From contig JALLBK010000354.1 in the NCBI GenBank assembly GCA_036940085.1, positions 1 through 28,643 on the forward strand: a stretch of 28,643 nucleotides of DNA, read 5' to 3'. The translations under genes and the position numbers were made by a program. This document shows, piece after piece, positions 19,901 through 27,879 of this stretch. Under the pieces are notes generated by a model. It made no database searches, had not been told where the DNA came from, and saw nothing but the letters and a program-made list of their open reading frames with translations. This DNA comes from Discostella pseudostelligera (Eukaryota; Bacillariophyta; Thalassiosirophyceae; Thalassiosirales; Thalassiosiraceae). How positions within the stretch are numbered: position 1 is the stretch's first letter; each line of letters begins with the position of its first letter.

Positions 19901-20080
19901 ATTGCGTTGTACATTGGATGATGAAGGTTGGTGTTGTTGCGGTAGCTTCTTCTTCTTGGCATTTCGTTCTTCTTTACGTCGAGCCTTGCGGTTGGCAGCT
20001 TCGATGACGATGCCGCCGCCGCCGCCACCACCACCACTACTTCTACTCGAAGCCTCTTTTCGTCTAGCCTTGTTTTTCAT
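16934..20080 (-). CDS. NOM1: NOM1/Sgd1-type nucleolar MIF4G-MA3 protein
   Basis: Single long exon, 1048 aa. The N-terminus is basic with a Gly run, several KKKK clusters and a Gln run, followed by KRVKF (84-88), an RVxF-type PP1-docking sequence of the kind reported for NOM1. Two related modules, LDAETAAALRKDD..E..YLE (136-215) and LDEDTALALRNDDAEIAALE (298-363), each end in GDDFGDFL or GEDFGDFL and are separated by a Ser/Asp/Glu-rich stretch. KYIPPHLR (439-446) is the signature just before the MIF4G domain (about 473-695). RLTLRDVLDADTKGRWW precedes the MA3 domain (about 812-925: NTDARRAIFCIIMGSSDFDDAF). The C-terminus has a run of about 15 acidic residues. NOM1/Sgd1 binds eIF4A-type helicases and works in 40S ribosome maturation. 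It is larger than the usual homologue of about 860 aa, mainly from low-complexity inserts. Confidence 0.93.
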   Translation of the reverse strand: MKNKARRKEASSRSSGGGGGGGGIVIEAANRKARRKEERNAKKKKLPQQHQPSSSNVQRNVNTSSPANKKKKLDIQQQQQQSNKRVKFSNVVQEQTIPSVKNHIPTGLKKSSLKQQSTTNTSSSSKHRSSFSYYDNLDAETAAALRKDDMEIEYLESNLGIKSNSNRKAKDRDGSNSTSSKNKNKELNREYAKNEGFGDDFGDFLMGLDDLVERCVVGGDDGRRGSSGSSSDSGGDSEDEDDNSASDSGDNSDDSASVDPHDKIGIGESASASEEDKDEDSDEGDEPLENVDNDDAYAHLDEDTALALRNDDAEIAALEEKLGLSGSSKARKKLNKEFASTFMGYGEDFGDFLDELDLLSDKVGITRRGDENDSMQSDNSVNSANRDDESNSDDSDSEDDTLEDTADHDESLTYRPTSGEDIYGNMIDTSQSGGAKPTKYIPPHLRNKDATAITNGTLNDNAKHTTQPIAADPETVLLIQRQINNALNRLSEQTLESVSKSVASIYSKYPSRDVNDCLWKNIQMACVSPHMVMSGLIPLYVGAISGVHWLGGDGILLGGSLVEWSVTELFNSLEKGRGTTEEDEDSESIDKEATNMLLIVCYLYNYGVIHCSLIYDLVRDFIRNFTEIDVEALLIILSHCGPQLRSDDPSALKEIILLVKDRAQKIAEADSNNENGGGADSSRVEFLVDSIIELRNNKPRKQDIVLREKTNALKKSIGRIKSSASRLLAGKKSGSCLRLTLRDVLDADTKGRWWMVGASWAGNQNKDILFGDPDADGPDQECDADKVSSSKSEADEEGLLALASSQRMNTDARRAIFCIIMGSSDFDDAFEKLVRQGMLKPKVERDVIRVIVHCCGEEEAFNPFYAYLAIRCSEYQPKSRFTLMLTFWDIFKQLETFPERKVANLAKLLAHLVGSNDKCLNIGVLKRIEFSPTSMPEMVIVFLSIFMTSLFESNSEESIQMIFSHGATPPEASATVKAKSKDFFDDEDDDDDDDDDDSPGASRGKTKKEDLNDLRENLSLFLLQYLKASPKNVEGSSFHSNLLIAISS

Positions 20081-20407
20081 ATTATTGGACTTTGGGGCAT
20101 GTGATCTGCAATGCCTATGAAATTCATGGTCAATGGATGTTGTGACTTCGACGACCGTATTGATTGATTAGAGGCGGCGGTGGTGGGTGGTGGTGGTGCA
20201 TCATGGGCACGGATGGCTGGGTGGTGGAGATGGTTGTCTGTCTGGCGTCAGGGTGCACCAAAAGACCCAAAACGACCGACAGATACAGACTGTGCTCCCC
20301 TTGTTCCCAAACAATCGAACGCTCTCTCTCGCTTGCCATGTCCACAAGAAGTAAGTGCCACAGTCATTCATTGCACTCCCTCGATTTCAACAAAATCCAG
20401 CAACACC
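20081..20407. promoter_or_regulatory. Divergent promoter of NOM1 and the HA-repeat gene
   Basis: These 327 bases contain a G-rich simple repeat (GGTGGTGGGTGGTGGTGG, about 20178-20197) and no E2F-like box. The reading frame of the HA gene stays open back to about 20180, with an in-frame ATG at 20213 that would add 65 residues. The context CAACACCATGG at 20408 and the low-complexity start typical of the protein favour the later ATG. Confidence 0.5.
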
Positions 20408-23114
20408 ATGGAGCCTCCGCCGCCCACCAACATCGACGACGACGACGACGACGCCGACCTGGGCCTGGCTCTCGGTAGTAATCACAATGACGACAGCCGC
20501 TACGAGCCCCTCCCGCCCCATAATCATCGAGGCTCGTACCATCATCCCGCCTCACACCTCCATCATCGGCACCAGCAGCAACAACTGCAGCAGCACCAGC
20601 ACCATGGCCATGGCGGCGGTGGCGGACAACCCCCACATCTCGAGCAGCAACAGCAGCACCATCACCATCCCCTCATCCCGCCACTGCAACCTCATCACTA
20701 CAGCTATCCCAATTACAACAATTATGCTCACCATCATCACCCCCATCACCATCATCATCCTGCTGCTGCCGTCATGAATTATCAAACGTATGCCACTGCA
20801 GCTGCTACATATCCCCCTCCTCCGCCGCCTACACAATATCATCACCCTGCGGCACCTTCCATCACTTACCGATATGATGCACCACCACGTCCTGGGGCAG
20901 CTACTACTACTACTACTACGGCGGCTGCTACTGCTGNCTACTACTACTACTACTACGGCGGCTGCTACTGCTGCAGCAGCATATCCACAATATCCTCTGC
21001 AAGAACAACAGAATACTTTAAAGCAACCAGAATATCTTCATCAGCACTATCATCACCGATATCATCCACCACCACCACCCACACAACATGAAGTGCCTCC
21101 ACCACCTCCTCCTCCTTCTGTTGCTACTGCTACAGGTTTTCCTATGGATCAACACCAGCAGCAGGGGAAGGAGATGGAGATGGAACAGCAGCAGCAGTTG
21201 AGGCAGCGCCAACAACAACAGGAGCAGCAGCAACAGCAACAAGTTGGTGGGGAAGTTGTCGCCCCATCTCCAGTATTGAACAAGATGCAAGAGCTCGTCG
21301 ATGAAGTAGTACAGCAGCCAGACTCGACTACGGTGCTTCACCAACCAAAGCAAATTTCTGCGATGGATTCCACACCGAATGAGTTGATGGTGACAGATGA
21401 GGAGGAGAAGGATTTGCATGAGCAGAAGGTGGCATCGGATGACTCGCCAGATGCTGTTACTGCCGCTGCTAATGATGATGTGGTGGACGCATTGGGAGGA
21501 GCTGAAACTCATGAAGCAGTGGAATTGAATGAAGAACGAATGACCGGAGTAGAGGATGAGAACTCTTGTGAGGTAGTAGGAAAGACTCCTCTTCCGTCGA
21601 ACGATGCGGCAGCTACGGCAACAACTTCAGCATTTGAAGCCAACATCAAGGAGAAGGACAAGGACACTACTCCACTACTAACCAGCTGCAGTTCTCAATC
21701 TACTACTACCGTCCCATTCGACACCATCCTAAACTCACTCCAAAACTACGAATCCAAATACCAATCTCTTTTCATACCCACATCGCATCCATCCTTCATT
21801 GAAATAGTTAGTAATCTCGTACAAAATGGAATTGAAGAGGAGACATATGCACTATGGGAACGGAATTTTGCATTGTTAAAAGAGTACAAGGAACGAGTGG
21901 GAGATTGCGATGTGCCATTCACTGCAAAGCCGTTGGGATCTTGGGTTGTTCACCAACGGGAATTGTACGCCAAATATCAACATGACCAGCCGCAGCAACA
22001 AAAACAACCACCACCACAAGCATTCCCACGACAACCCACAACGGAGATTCATAAACTGTACACCTCCCGATTTGAACGGCTCACCCAACTAGGGTTTGAT
22101 TTCAGCACGCCCATGTGGGATGTACGACTTCAAGAACTCATCACGTACAAATCCATACATGATCATTGCTCACCTCCCGTGTCCTATCCCAAGTTAGGTA
22201 TATGGGTGATAAATCAACGATTTAATCTCAAGGATATGCCCAAGGAACGTGTCGAGGCATTGGATTCATTGGGATTTGTTTGGAATCATAATCGTAAGAA
22301 TAGGAGTCAGGAGAAGTGGGATGGACGATATGAAGAACGTGAGTAACAATCTGTAGTTATTTTAGGCTTCGGGAGATTCTTCCATTTGTGCAAGTTATGC
22401 TCACATTTGTTTGTATTTGACGTTGCATTGTCATGAAACCAACCGCAGTTTGTGAGTATCAGAAGCAAAAGTAAGTTCTCTGTTGTCTCTTCGAAGTCAT
22501 GTTTCCGTGTTCAGCTCCACGAAATATTGACAATATTGTTCTAATTTCTTCCTTGTCACGGTTACAGTGGACACTGCAATGTCCCAGCGACGTTCCGTCA
22601 CTCTACCCTTGGATCTTGGGTCGGGAAACAACGCGAGGAGTACAAGAAGTTGAAGGATAAGAAATCGTCACAGCTTGACAAGTACAGGATTGATAAACTG
22701 AATGAGATTGGATTTCAGTGGAGTTTACTGAATTGGACGACTGTTTCATGGGAGGATCGATTCGAGGCAAGTAGTTGGGTTGTGCATCTCCCGCGTATCG
22801 TCAATAGAGATCTCTCTTACGTATATTTATTATTTCAGGCTCTCAAGGCGTACAAGGAGCAACATGGCCACGTCAAAATTCCACGCAATCATCCAGACTT
22901 TGGCAACTGGCCCATCTATCAAAAGTCTCAATACAAGCTATTCAAGGAGGGAAAGAAGTCGAAGCTAACGAAGGAGAAGGTGGATAAGCTGATACAAATT
23001 GGTTTCTTGGAGAGCAATGAGACACCGTCATTATCAGCGCAAGCTACTGCAGCGTTGGTAACTCATACGGGAGGAGACTACGATGCGGGCTATGAATGGT
23101 ATCCATCGGTGTAG
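20408..23114 (+). CDS. Helicase-Associated (HA) repeat protein, four repeats
   Basis: Four exons: 20408-22338, 22449-22470 (22 nt), 22568-22766 and 22839-23114. The first exon holds a single N (20937) between two identical 36-bp copies; treating one copy plus N (37 nt) as an assembly error restores the frame and gives 796 aa. The N-terminal 450 residues are low in complexity: runs of Asp, His, Gln and Pro, with Ala-Thr repeats. Four HA domains (PF03457) follow: 'LLKEYKERVGDCDVP..LGSWV..QR', 'ELITYKSIHDHCSPP..LGIWVINQR', 'ELCEYQKQNGHCNVP..LGSWVGKQR' and 'ALKAYKEQHGHVKIP..GNWPIYQ'. Micro-exon splicing rebuilds the third, and a GC-AG intron splice rebuilds the fourth. HA domains are probably nucleic-acid binding and are greatly expanded in diatoms; no helicase domain is present. 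A transcription-related role is inference. Confidence 0.85.
20901..20973. repeat. Exact 36-bp duplication flanking a single N (assembly seam)
   Basis: Bases 20901-20936 and 20938-20973 are identical (six CTA units, then CGGCGGCTGCTACTGCTG), separated only by the N at 20937. The total excess is 37 nt, which breaks the reading frame; removing it restores the frame. This is what is expected when two contig ends that overlap are joined by one N instead of being merged. Confidence 0.9.
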
Positions 23115-23225
23115 AACGGGTGAGCAGCTCTGCTACCGCTGAGTAAATTGCCAACGTCATTTTCATACAGATGTAAATGCTGTCTTAATTTAATAACATT
23201 CACAAACATTCACACGAATAGGTTG

Positions 23226-24545
23226 TCAAGTATTAATGCAGATGACGTCTTTTCCAGTGGCCTTTTGGCACGCTTGCGATGGTGTTTGGTGATCAAACGG
23301 TTTGGAGTCATTGTCATGTCCCTCGTCGCTATTCAAAATAGAGCCTCGTTCCTCCTCTGTAGGGGCGTCTTCTCCTGCTTTTTCTCTCCTCTCGAGATAA
23401 TATTCTGCGTCGTTTCTTTCAAAACTTCCCTGTAAGGCAAATGACCATATCTGTGCATCGTATGATCGCGCTGGCATCCACCCCTCAACATTACCACGGC
23501 ATGTTGGACAAAGACCTTTCGATGTGGATCTGTCTACGGGTGCCGCATTTGTGACACTGAGCGAGCATTCCTCGCAAAAAGCATGGCTACAAGGATAGGC
23601 AAAAGTAGACTTAACGATGACATCAAAGCACATGGCGCAAGTGAATTCCGATTCCATCGCTTTGTGTGCTCTTTCACGTATACTCTGACGGGACGACTTT
23701 TGGATTTCTTCAACAAGCCCATCGATGGGTGTATCTATAGGCGGATTTAGTTTTTGTCGTTTGGGACTATCCAGTCGTTTGGGACTTTCCAACTTTTTCA
23801 AAGCAGTAGCTGAGACGGTGTCTTTGTCGTTTTGGAATAAATGGACTTGGTATGGAAAGCCTGTGCGACGAAACAATGAGATGATCGACCCATGCTTTAG
23901 AGGAATTTCACATCCGAGAGATGTCTTGACCAAATCACCGTCTAGGTAGACAGCATGTGTCCCAGGCGCCTTGCGCATAGTCAGAGTTGCAATCGCGGAA
24001 CTGGGGCCATTCCTTTCAGTATCATCCTTCATGGCAAGAGACACATCGCATAATGCTCTTGACACCGCACACCACTGAATACCAGTGTAGTGATTTCTTC
24101 CCAATGAAACTACCGCAGCAAATCTCCCATCTTGATACCTCGAAGCATAGTTGAAAATATCTGGCTCGATATCATCATCGACGTCGACTATGTCATCAGT
24201 GATGGAGCATAACTTTAATTGGATTGGTTTGCGTTGTCGATTGCACTCCTCCACCGGACATGCTAGGAGGAGACTATTGTTTTTGTCGTCGGTAGTCGGC
24301 TTCCCCATCTTTTCCAGGAGGGTACGACATTCCCCGTTATTGAGGGGAATTAATCTTAGAGTCGCTGTCATTGCATTCGTTGAGGCCGAGGAGGACTGAT
24401 ATCTTATGGCATCATCATCTTCAGGTGCACCATCATCATCGTCATCGATTTTCATGCTTTGTGTTTGAAAGTATGTTGGTGGCTGTTGGTGGCGGGTCGC
24501 GGCGGTGCTTGCGACCGTCGCGTGTTGCGACAGCGTGCGACTCAT
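23226..24545 (-). CDS. FHA-RING E3 ubiquitin ligase (CHFR/RNF8-like)
   Basis: Single exon, 439 aa from the ATG at 24545; the frame is open upstream but has no earlier ATG there and runs into the promoter boxes. An FHA-like region (about 145-236) has VVSLGRNHYTGIQ, CAVSRALCDV, APGTHAVYLDGDLV and PLKHGSIISLF, matching the GR..., SR and NG-type FHA positions. A basic SPKRLDSPKRQK segment (about 254-265) contains two CDK-type SPKR sites. The RING finger (C303-C349) reads CAMC...CSHAFCEEC...CPTC, a C3HC4 arrangement. FHA-RING proteins such as CHFR and RNF8 read phospho-threonine marks and ubiquitylate targets in mitotic checkpoint or DNA damage signalling. No PBZ zinc finger is seen. A dyad of E2F-like boxes lies right upstream, which fits cell-cycle control. 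Confidence 0.85.
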   Translation of the reverse strand: MSRTLSQHATVASTAATRHQQPPTYFQTQSMKIDDDDDGAPEDDDAIRYQSSSASTNAMTATLRLIPLNNGECRTLLEKMGKPTTDDKNNSLLLACPVEECNRQRKPIQLKLCSITDDIVDVDDDIEPDIFNYASRYQDGRFAAVVSLGRNHYTGIQWCAVSRALCDVSLAMKDDTERNGPSSAIATLTMRKAPGTHAVYLDGDLVKTSLGCEIPLKHGSIISLFRRTGFPYQVHLFQNDKDTVSATALKKLESPKRLDSPKRQKLNPPIDTPIDGLVEEIQKSSRQSIRERAHKAMESEFTCAMCFDVIVKSTFAYPCSHAFCEECSLSVTNAAPVDRSTSKGLCPTCRGNVEGWMPARSYDAQIWSFALQGSFERNDAEYYLERREKAGEDAPTEEERGSILNSDEGHDNDSKPFDHQTPSQACQKATGKDVICINT

Positions 24546-24552
24546 TTGTGGC

Positions 24553-24642
24553 TTCCCGCCAAATAAAATGGCGCGCTCCTGCAATTAATAATCGCAAATA
24601 ATGATGGGATAGGCGCGCCATTTTTTGAAAATTGGCGGGAAA
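24553..24642. promoter_or_regulatory. Dyad-symmetric E2F-like promoter of the FHA-RING gene
   Basis: TTCCCGCCAAA (24553-24563) mirrors TTGGCGGGAAA (24632-24642). Inside them AAAATGGCGCGC (24565-24576) mirrors GCGCGCCATTTT (24613-24624). The outer pair are E2F boxes and the inner pair, TGGCGCGC, also fits the E2F class. The nearest box is 8 bp from the start codon on the minus strand. Confidence 0.75.
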
Positions 24643-24758
24643 TAAGAAATACCTCTCTGCAAGCTGCAAGAGGAACGAAGATGAAAAGGGACAATGTAGG
24701 GACGTTATCGATGTTATGCAGATGAAAAAAGCATCCTAAACTTAAGAATATGCATTCT

Positions 24759-26030
24759 CTACTTTCCTGATCTAATATCGTCCACAATCTCTCTCAACTC
24801 CTCCAAACTCCGCTCTCCTGGAAACAACTCTCCTCCTATTTCCCATGTGGGATAACCTGGGACTTCCTTTGCCCTGCACATGTCCCGCTTATTATTGTAT
24901 CCCTCTCGATCGCATTCAATATAGGGTAGGTACTGCATCGCTTCGTACCCAAATGCCTGCTTTTGATCGTAGCAATGTGAGCACCAAAACGCCCCGAACA
25001 TACGAGAGTCCAACGCTTTCATGTCCGAAGCAAGTGTAAGCGCGTTGGCAGATGATTTGGTAGTGATGGGCGGTGGGACATTGTCACGATAGCTATTTGA
25101 GCCAGCACTTGTCGATGCCAAGAGTGTACCAGTACTGGACGTCGCGGAAGTTGCTGTCAGTGAATTGACGTTGCCAGTTTCATATGTTACTCCCAAAAAC
25201 AGACCTAATGCCATCATCGTAGCAACACCGACGGATGATGCACCCGCAATAACTCCCTTTTTCCTAAGATCCATAACTTGCGATTCGCCACCTCTATCCG
25301 ACGTCTCGGTCAAGTTTTGGGCCTCCTCCATACTAGGTAACATTCCCCCGAACCAACTCAAGCCTGCCATTGTTATCGATAACCCCGCCGAAACGAAGCA
25401 AAATAGACAGGATGCTTGCAGAACCCCTACTAATATCGACATGAGATAGATTGAAAATGACGCCATAAGTGTGGTCCCCCCCAAGAGTGCAACTCTATTG
25501 ACACCATCCAGAACTGCTCCATTCTTGTTGTCATCTGCGCCAGTTAGAAGTGGAAGAGTTGCCAAGGCAAATACCGTTCCATAAGCAGCCATTCCCAATG
25601 CCGATAATGGAACATCCAACGTTCCCAGATGCAATGAAGCATAAGGTCCATGTAGGACATCCTTGCATGACGAGGAAGCTCCGTTCTCAGTAGATGAACA
25701 TATTGCACCAATTAACGAGGCTGTCTTCCCATTCGCAGAGTATTGTAATTTATCATATGTAAGATATGCCGTTTCTAGTAGGCCAATGGCGGAAATCGCC
25801 CCTATTTGTTTCCGAAGATCGGGGTTCCAGCATGACGGTGAGTCATCCCCTCCCGGATCGTTGGTTTTTGATGCTCGTCGATGTGTGGCGATTATCGGTG
25901 CATGCTCATGCGTAGTCTTCGACGGTCGATTAAGAGACGGACCGAGCCTGCGAGAACACGACGACCAAGGAGCAAACGCAGATGCAGCTACTGAATAGTG
26001 CACAATTAGGAGGTTTCGAAGGAGCGGCAT
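24759..26030 (-). CDS. Plastid VKOR-thioredoxin fusion (LTO1-like thiol oxidoreductase)
   Basis: Single exon, 423 aa. The signal peptide ends in a perfect ASAFAP motif (residues 16-21), so plastid import is expected. The VKOR part has four to five membrane helices (about 75-280). It contains loop cysteines C111 and C122 (SCKDVLHGPYASL), the conserved LGTLDVPLSALGMAAYG and the membrane redox centre CLFC (C208, C211). The C-terminal thioredoxin-like domain holds FWCSHCYDQK (C350, C353), C373, C385 and the cis-Pro loop VPGYPTWEIGG. This is the architecture of Arabidopsis LTO1 and cyanobacterial VKOR-Trx, which form disulfides in thylakoid-lumen proteins using quinone as electron acceptor. The loop cysteine spacing (ten residues between) is a little longer than I expect. 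All catalytic cysteines are present. Confidence 0.95.
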   Translation of the reverse strand: MPLLRNLLIVHYSVAASAFAPWSSCSRRLGPSLNRPSKTTHEHAPIIATHRRASKTNDPGGDDSPSCWNPDLRKQIGAISAIGLLETAYLTYDKLQYSANGKTASLIGAICSSTENGASSSCKDVLHGPYASLHLGTLDVPLSALGMAAYGTVFALATLPLLTGADDNKNGAVLDGVNRVALLGGTTLMASFSIYLMSILVGVLQASCLFCFVSAGLSITMAGLSWFGGMLPSMEEAQNLTETSDRGGESQVMDLRKKGVIAGASSVGVATMMALGLFLGVTYETGNVNSLTATSATSSTGTLLASTSAGSNSYRDNVPPPITTKSSANALTLASDMKALDSRMFGAFWCSHCYDQKQAFGYEAMQYLPYIECDREGYNNKRDMCRAKEVPGYPTWEIGGELFPGERSLEELREIVDDIRSGK

Positions 26031-26237
26031 GTTGGTGGTACCATCGATTTGATCGGATACTATTCTTGATATTGAAGTGACGTCGTCCTCGCGCCGCTGC
26101 TGACGAGAACGAGAAGATGATGAAGAATCAACAATTTAGAAAATGGCGGGAACAGACGATACTGACACTCGATCATCGATCGAGACCAATTGCAACATTA
26201 TTTTGAGCTCCCTCTCCCTCTCAATCCACCCGACACC
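26031..26237. promoter_or_regulatory. Upstream region shared by the VKOR-Trx gene and the UBA relic
   Basis: These 207 bases contain one E2F-like box, AATGGCGGGAAC (26142-26153), 112 bp from the VKOR-Trx start. No further element is recognised. Confidence 0.4.
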
Positions 26238-27225
26238 ATGGGGTCTGCTTCCAATAATCCCAACGAAAGTGATGTGGCCAAGCTCATGTCCATGGGCTTC
26301 GATAGAGCGCGTGCGATCTAGGCATTAGAAGAGCGCGGAATTTTGGAGGGGGCACTTGATTCATTGCTGACCGGGAGCGGCGGTGGCGGCGTGCAAGGCA
26401 ATATCAATGACGCTGGTGCAAAACAACACAAGGACTTCTTGGATAGATAATGATCGGGATGCTGATGATGATCCTCCGCTGAATGTCATAGACTCTGATG
26501 ACAACGAGAATGCATCTCTCCCAACGAGCATGATGGCTACCAACAGCACTGTGGCTGTTGATGCACCCTCACAACCTATGCCGGCGATTGCGCGTGAGGA
26601 GCAAATCGATGGCGATAATGGACCGGAACCGTCGCAATGGAATCACGACGTTTACAAGGGGGTGTTGATTCCGCAGTTCGGCCCGGTCTAGTTAGTGAAT
26701 CTGAAATTGTTGCAGATGAAGAAAAAGAGAATGATTCGATTAATTCCCAAACTGATTCTGATCAAGACGAATATATTGCTATCATTCGGGAGGCTTTTCT
26801 TGTGGAAGAAGACACGGATGCGGAAATAATAGAGGCTGCTCTCGTTGAGCCCTCTCCTCCGTGGTGGAAAATGCGCCGAGCAGAGCAAATGTTTTTCTTC
26901 GTGATTCTCCTTCGCTGTCAATATCTCTTGGCATTAATCGCTCACCCGACAATAACAGAAATCAATTTTGCCGAGCAGAGGTCTGAACAAATTGAACTTG
27001 TTGCTAGCCAGGCCTATTATTTTGAGGTAAGTGTGCATGTTTGCTACCACTCATGTCTTGATGATGCCTAAGCTTTGTCCTTTTTCTCTTCTTCAGGCTC
27101 TGATGAAGAAGTCAAGAGGCTTTGATCACTTCGCCATTGCTTGGGAGTATCCTGGGCAGTATCGAGAAGTCATCCATGCAGACTTTTCACGAACGACAAG
27201 GCCAAACATAGATCATAATTCTTGA
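26238..27225 (+). pseudogene. Decayed gene with UBA and PA14-like segments
   Basis: From the ATG at 26238 the frame reads a UBA domain, DVAKLMSMGFDRARAI, then a TAG stop (26319-26321), then ALEERGILEGALDSLL in the same frame; the stop replaces one residue of the UBA helix 2 region, consistent with a CAG-to-TAG change. Two frame shifts follow (around 26410-26450 and 26690). They link acidic low-complexity pieces to a segment ending PSPPWWKMRRAEQM, which resembles the region before the membrane helix of some diatom surface proteins. Another probable frame shift lies around 26900-26970. The last part, SEQIELVASQAYYFE, plus GFDHFAIAWEYPG after a 70-nt GTAAGT...CTTCAG intron (27027-27096), resembles a PA14-type carbohydrate-binding domain (cf. 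'YYIEAL.KEG.GGDHLAVAW'). At least four lesions make this a pseudogene; the original product is unknown. Confidence 0.65.
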
Positions 27226-27308
27226 TTTTCAATGATGCGGTCAAAAGAGCTTACCACCCGGCGAAATGGCATGGAGGTTGGCGAAATCTCAGATGTATGA
27301 TACTCTCA

Positions 27309-27590
27309 TGGTTTTAGTTCATTTATTCGGCTGTATTTCATGGGCTTCACAGGGAAAACGAGAAAGCATGGTCCGTCATCACGTATCATACTCTTGGTAA
27401 TCCCATATGCTGCATCAGGTGTGGCAGCCGTTGCGATCTTCAAACCAGGCACTCCCATGATGTACGCGTGGAATGGTTGGCTGTGTTCCGCACCCAGCGC
27501 CTGGTCTGGAGAAGTTCCACCTGCACCAAGAATGGTGATTGGAAGCTTAAATTGCCAATTGTTTGATTCGTTGATTGAGTCAATATCTCC
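27309..27590 (-). pseudogene. Fragment of a 2-oxoacid (pyruvate) dehydrogenase E1-beta gene
   Basis: The minus strand reads QFKLPITILGAGG, then GAEHSQPFHAYIMGVPGLK, IATAATPDAAYGITK and SMIRDDGPCFLVFPVKPM, ending at a TGA (27308-27306). The pattern 'F.LPI.I.G.GG...GAEHSQ....Y....PG+K+...TP.DA.G..K..IRDDGP' is that of pyruvate dehydrogenase E1-beta and its plastid form. Only about 80 of roughly 330 residues are present; the start, the thiamine-binding first half and the C-terminal domain are missing, and an in-frame stop lies just upstream (27593-27591). It is a gene fragment, and an intact copy should exist elsewhere in the genome. Confidence 0.75.
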
Positions 27591-27599
27591 TCAATAAAT

Positions 27600-27879
27600 T
27601 TCACAGAAATATCAGGTCGAAGTTCAATTTGTATATTCTTTTATTGATACGAATTTGGACCTAGTTCCGTTACAAGCTCCAAATTATACCAACTTCCTCT
27701 CGCCTGTGTTGAATCAATGCCCCCTCCCTTAGCTTCACAAAACAACGCAATGACCCATGATCTCCAGGATTTGTGGATGATCCCAACATGATTAGTCGAA
27801 TAGATTCAAGTGCACATCTGCAATGCCGTAACTCAATTCAATCCATGATAGAATGCCACGATCACGCTCTCTCCTCACT
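27600..27879. other. Intergenic stretch beyond the HU gene 3' end
   Basis: No supported gene is present. The minus strand has a short open frame (about 27800-27635) ending in RGSWYNLELVTELGPNS, in coding-like composition but without a start or a family I can name; it may be another relic adjoining the E1-beta fragment. The 3' UTR of the HU gene probably occupies the right part. Confidence 0.35.

Noticed and set aside
20552..20845. Open frames on both strands in the His/Gln-rich part of the HA gene
   Set aside because: Shadows of low-complexity trinucleotide runs.
26238..26450. TAG read as an amino acid (alternative genetic code)
   Set aside because: TAG ends several intact genes in the window, so a nonsense mutation is the simpler reading.
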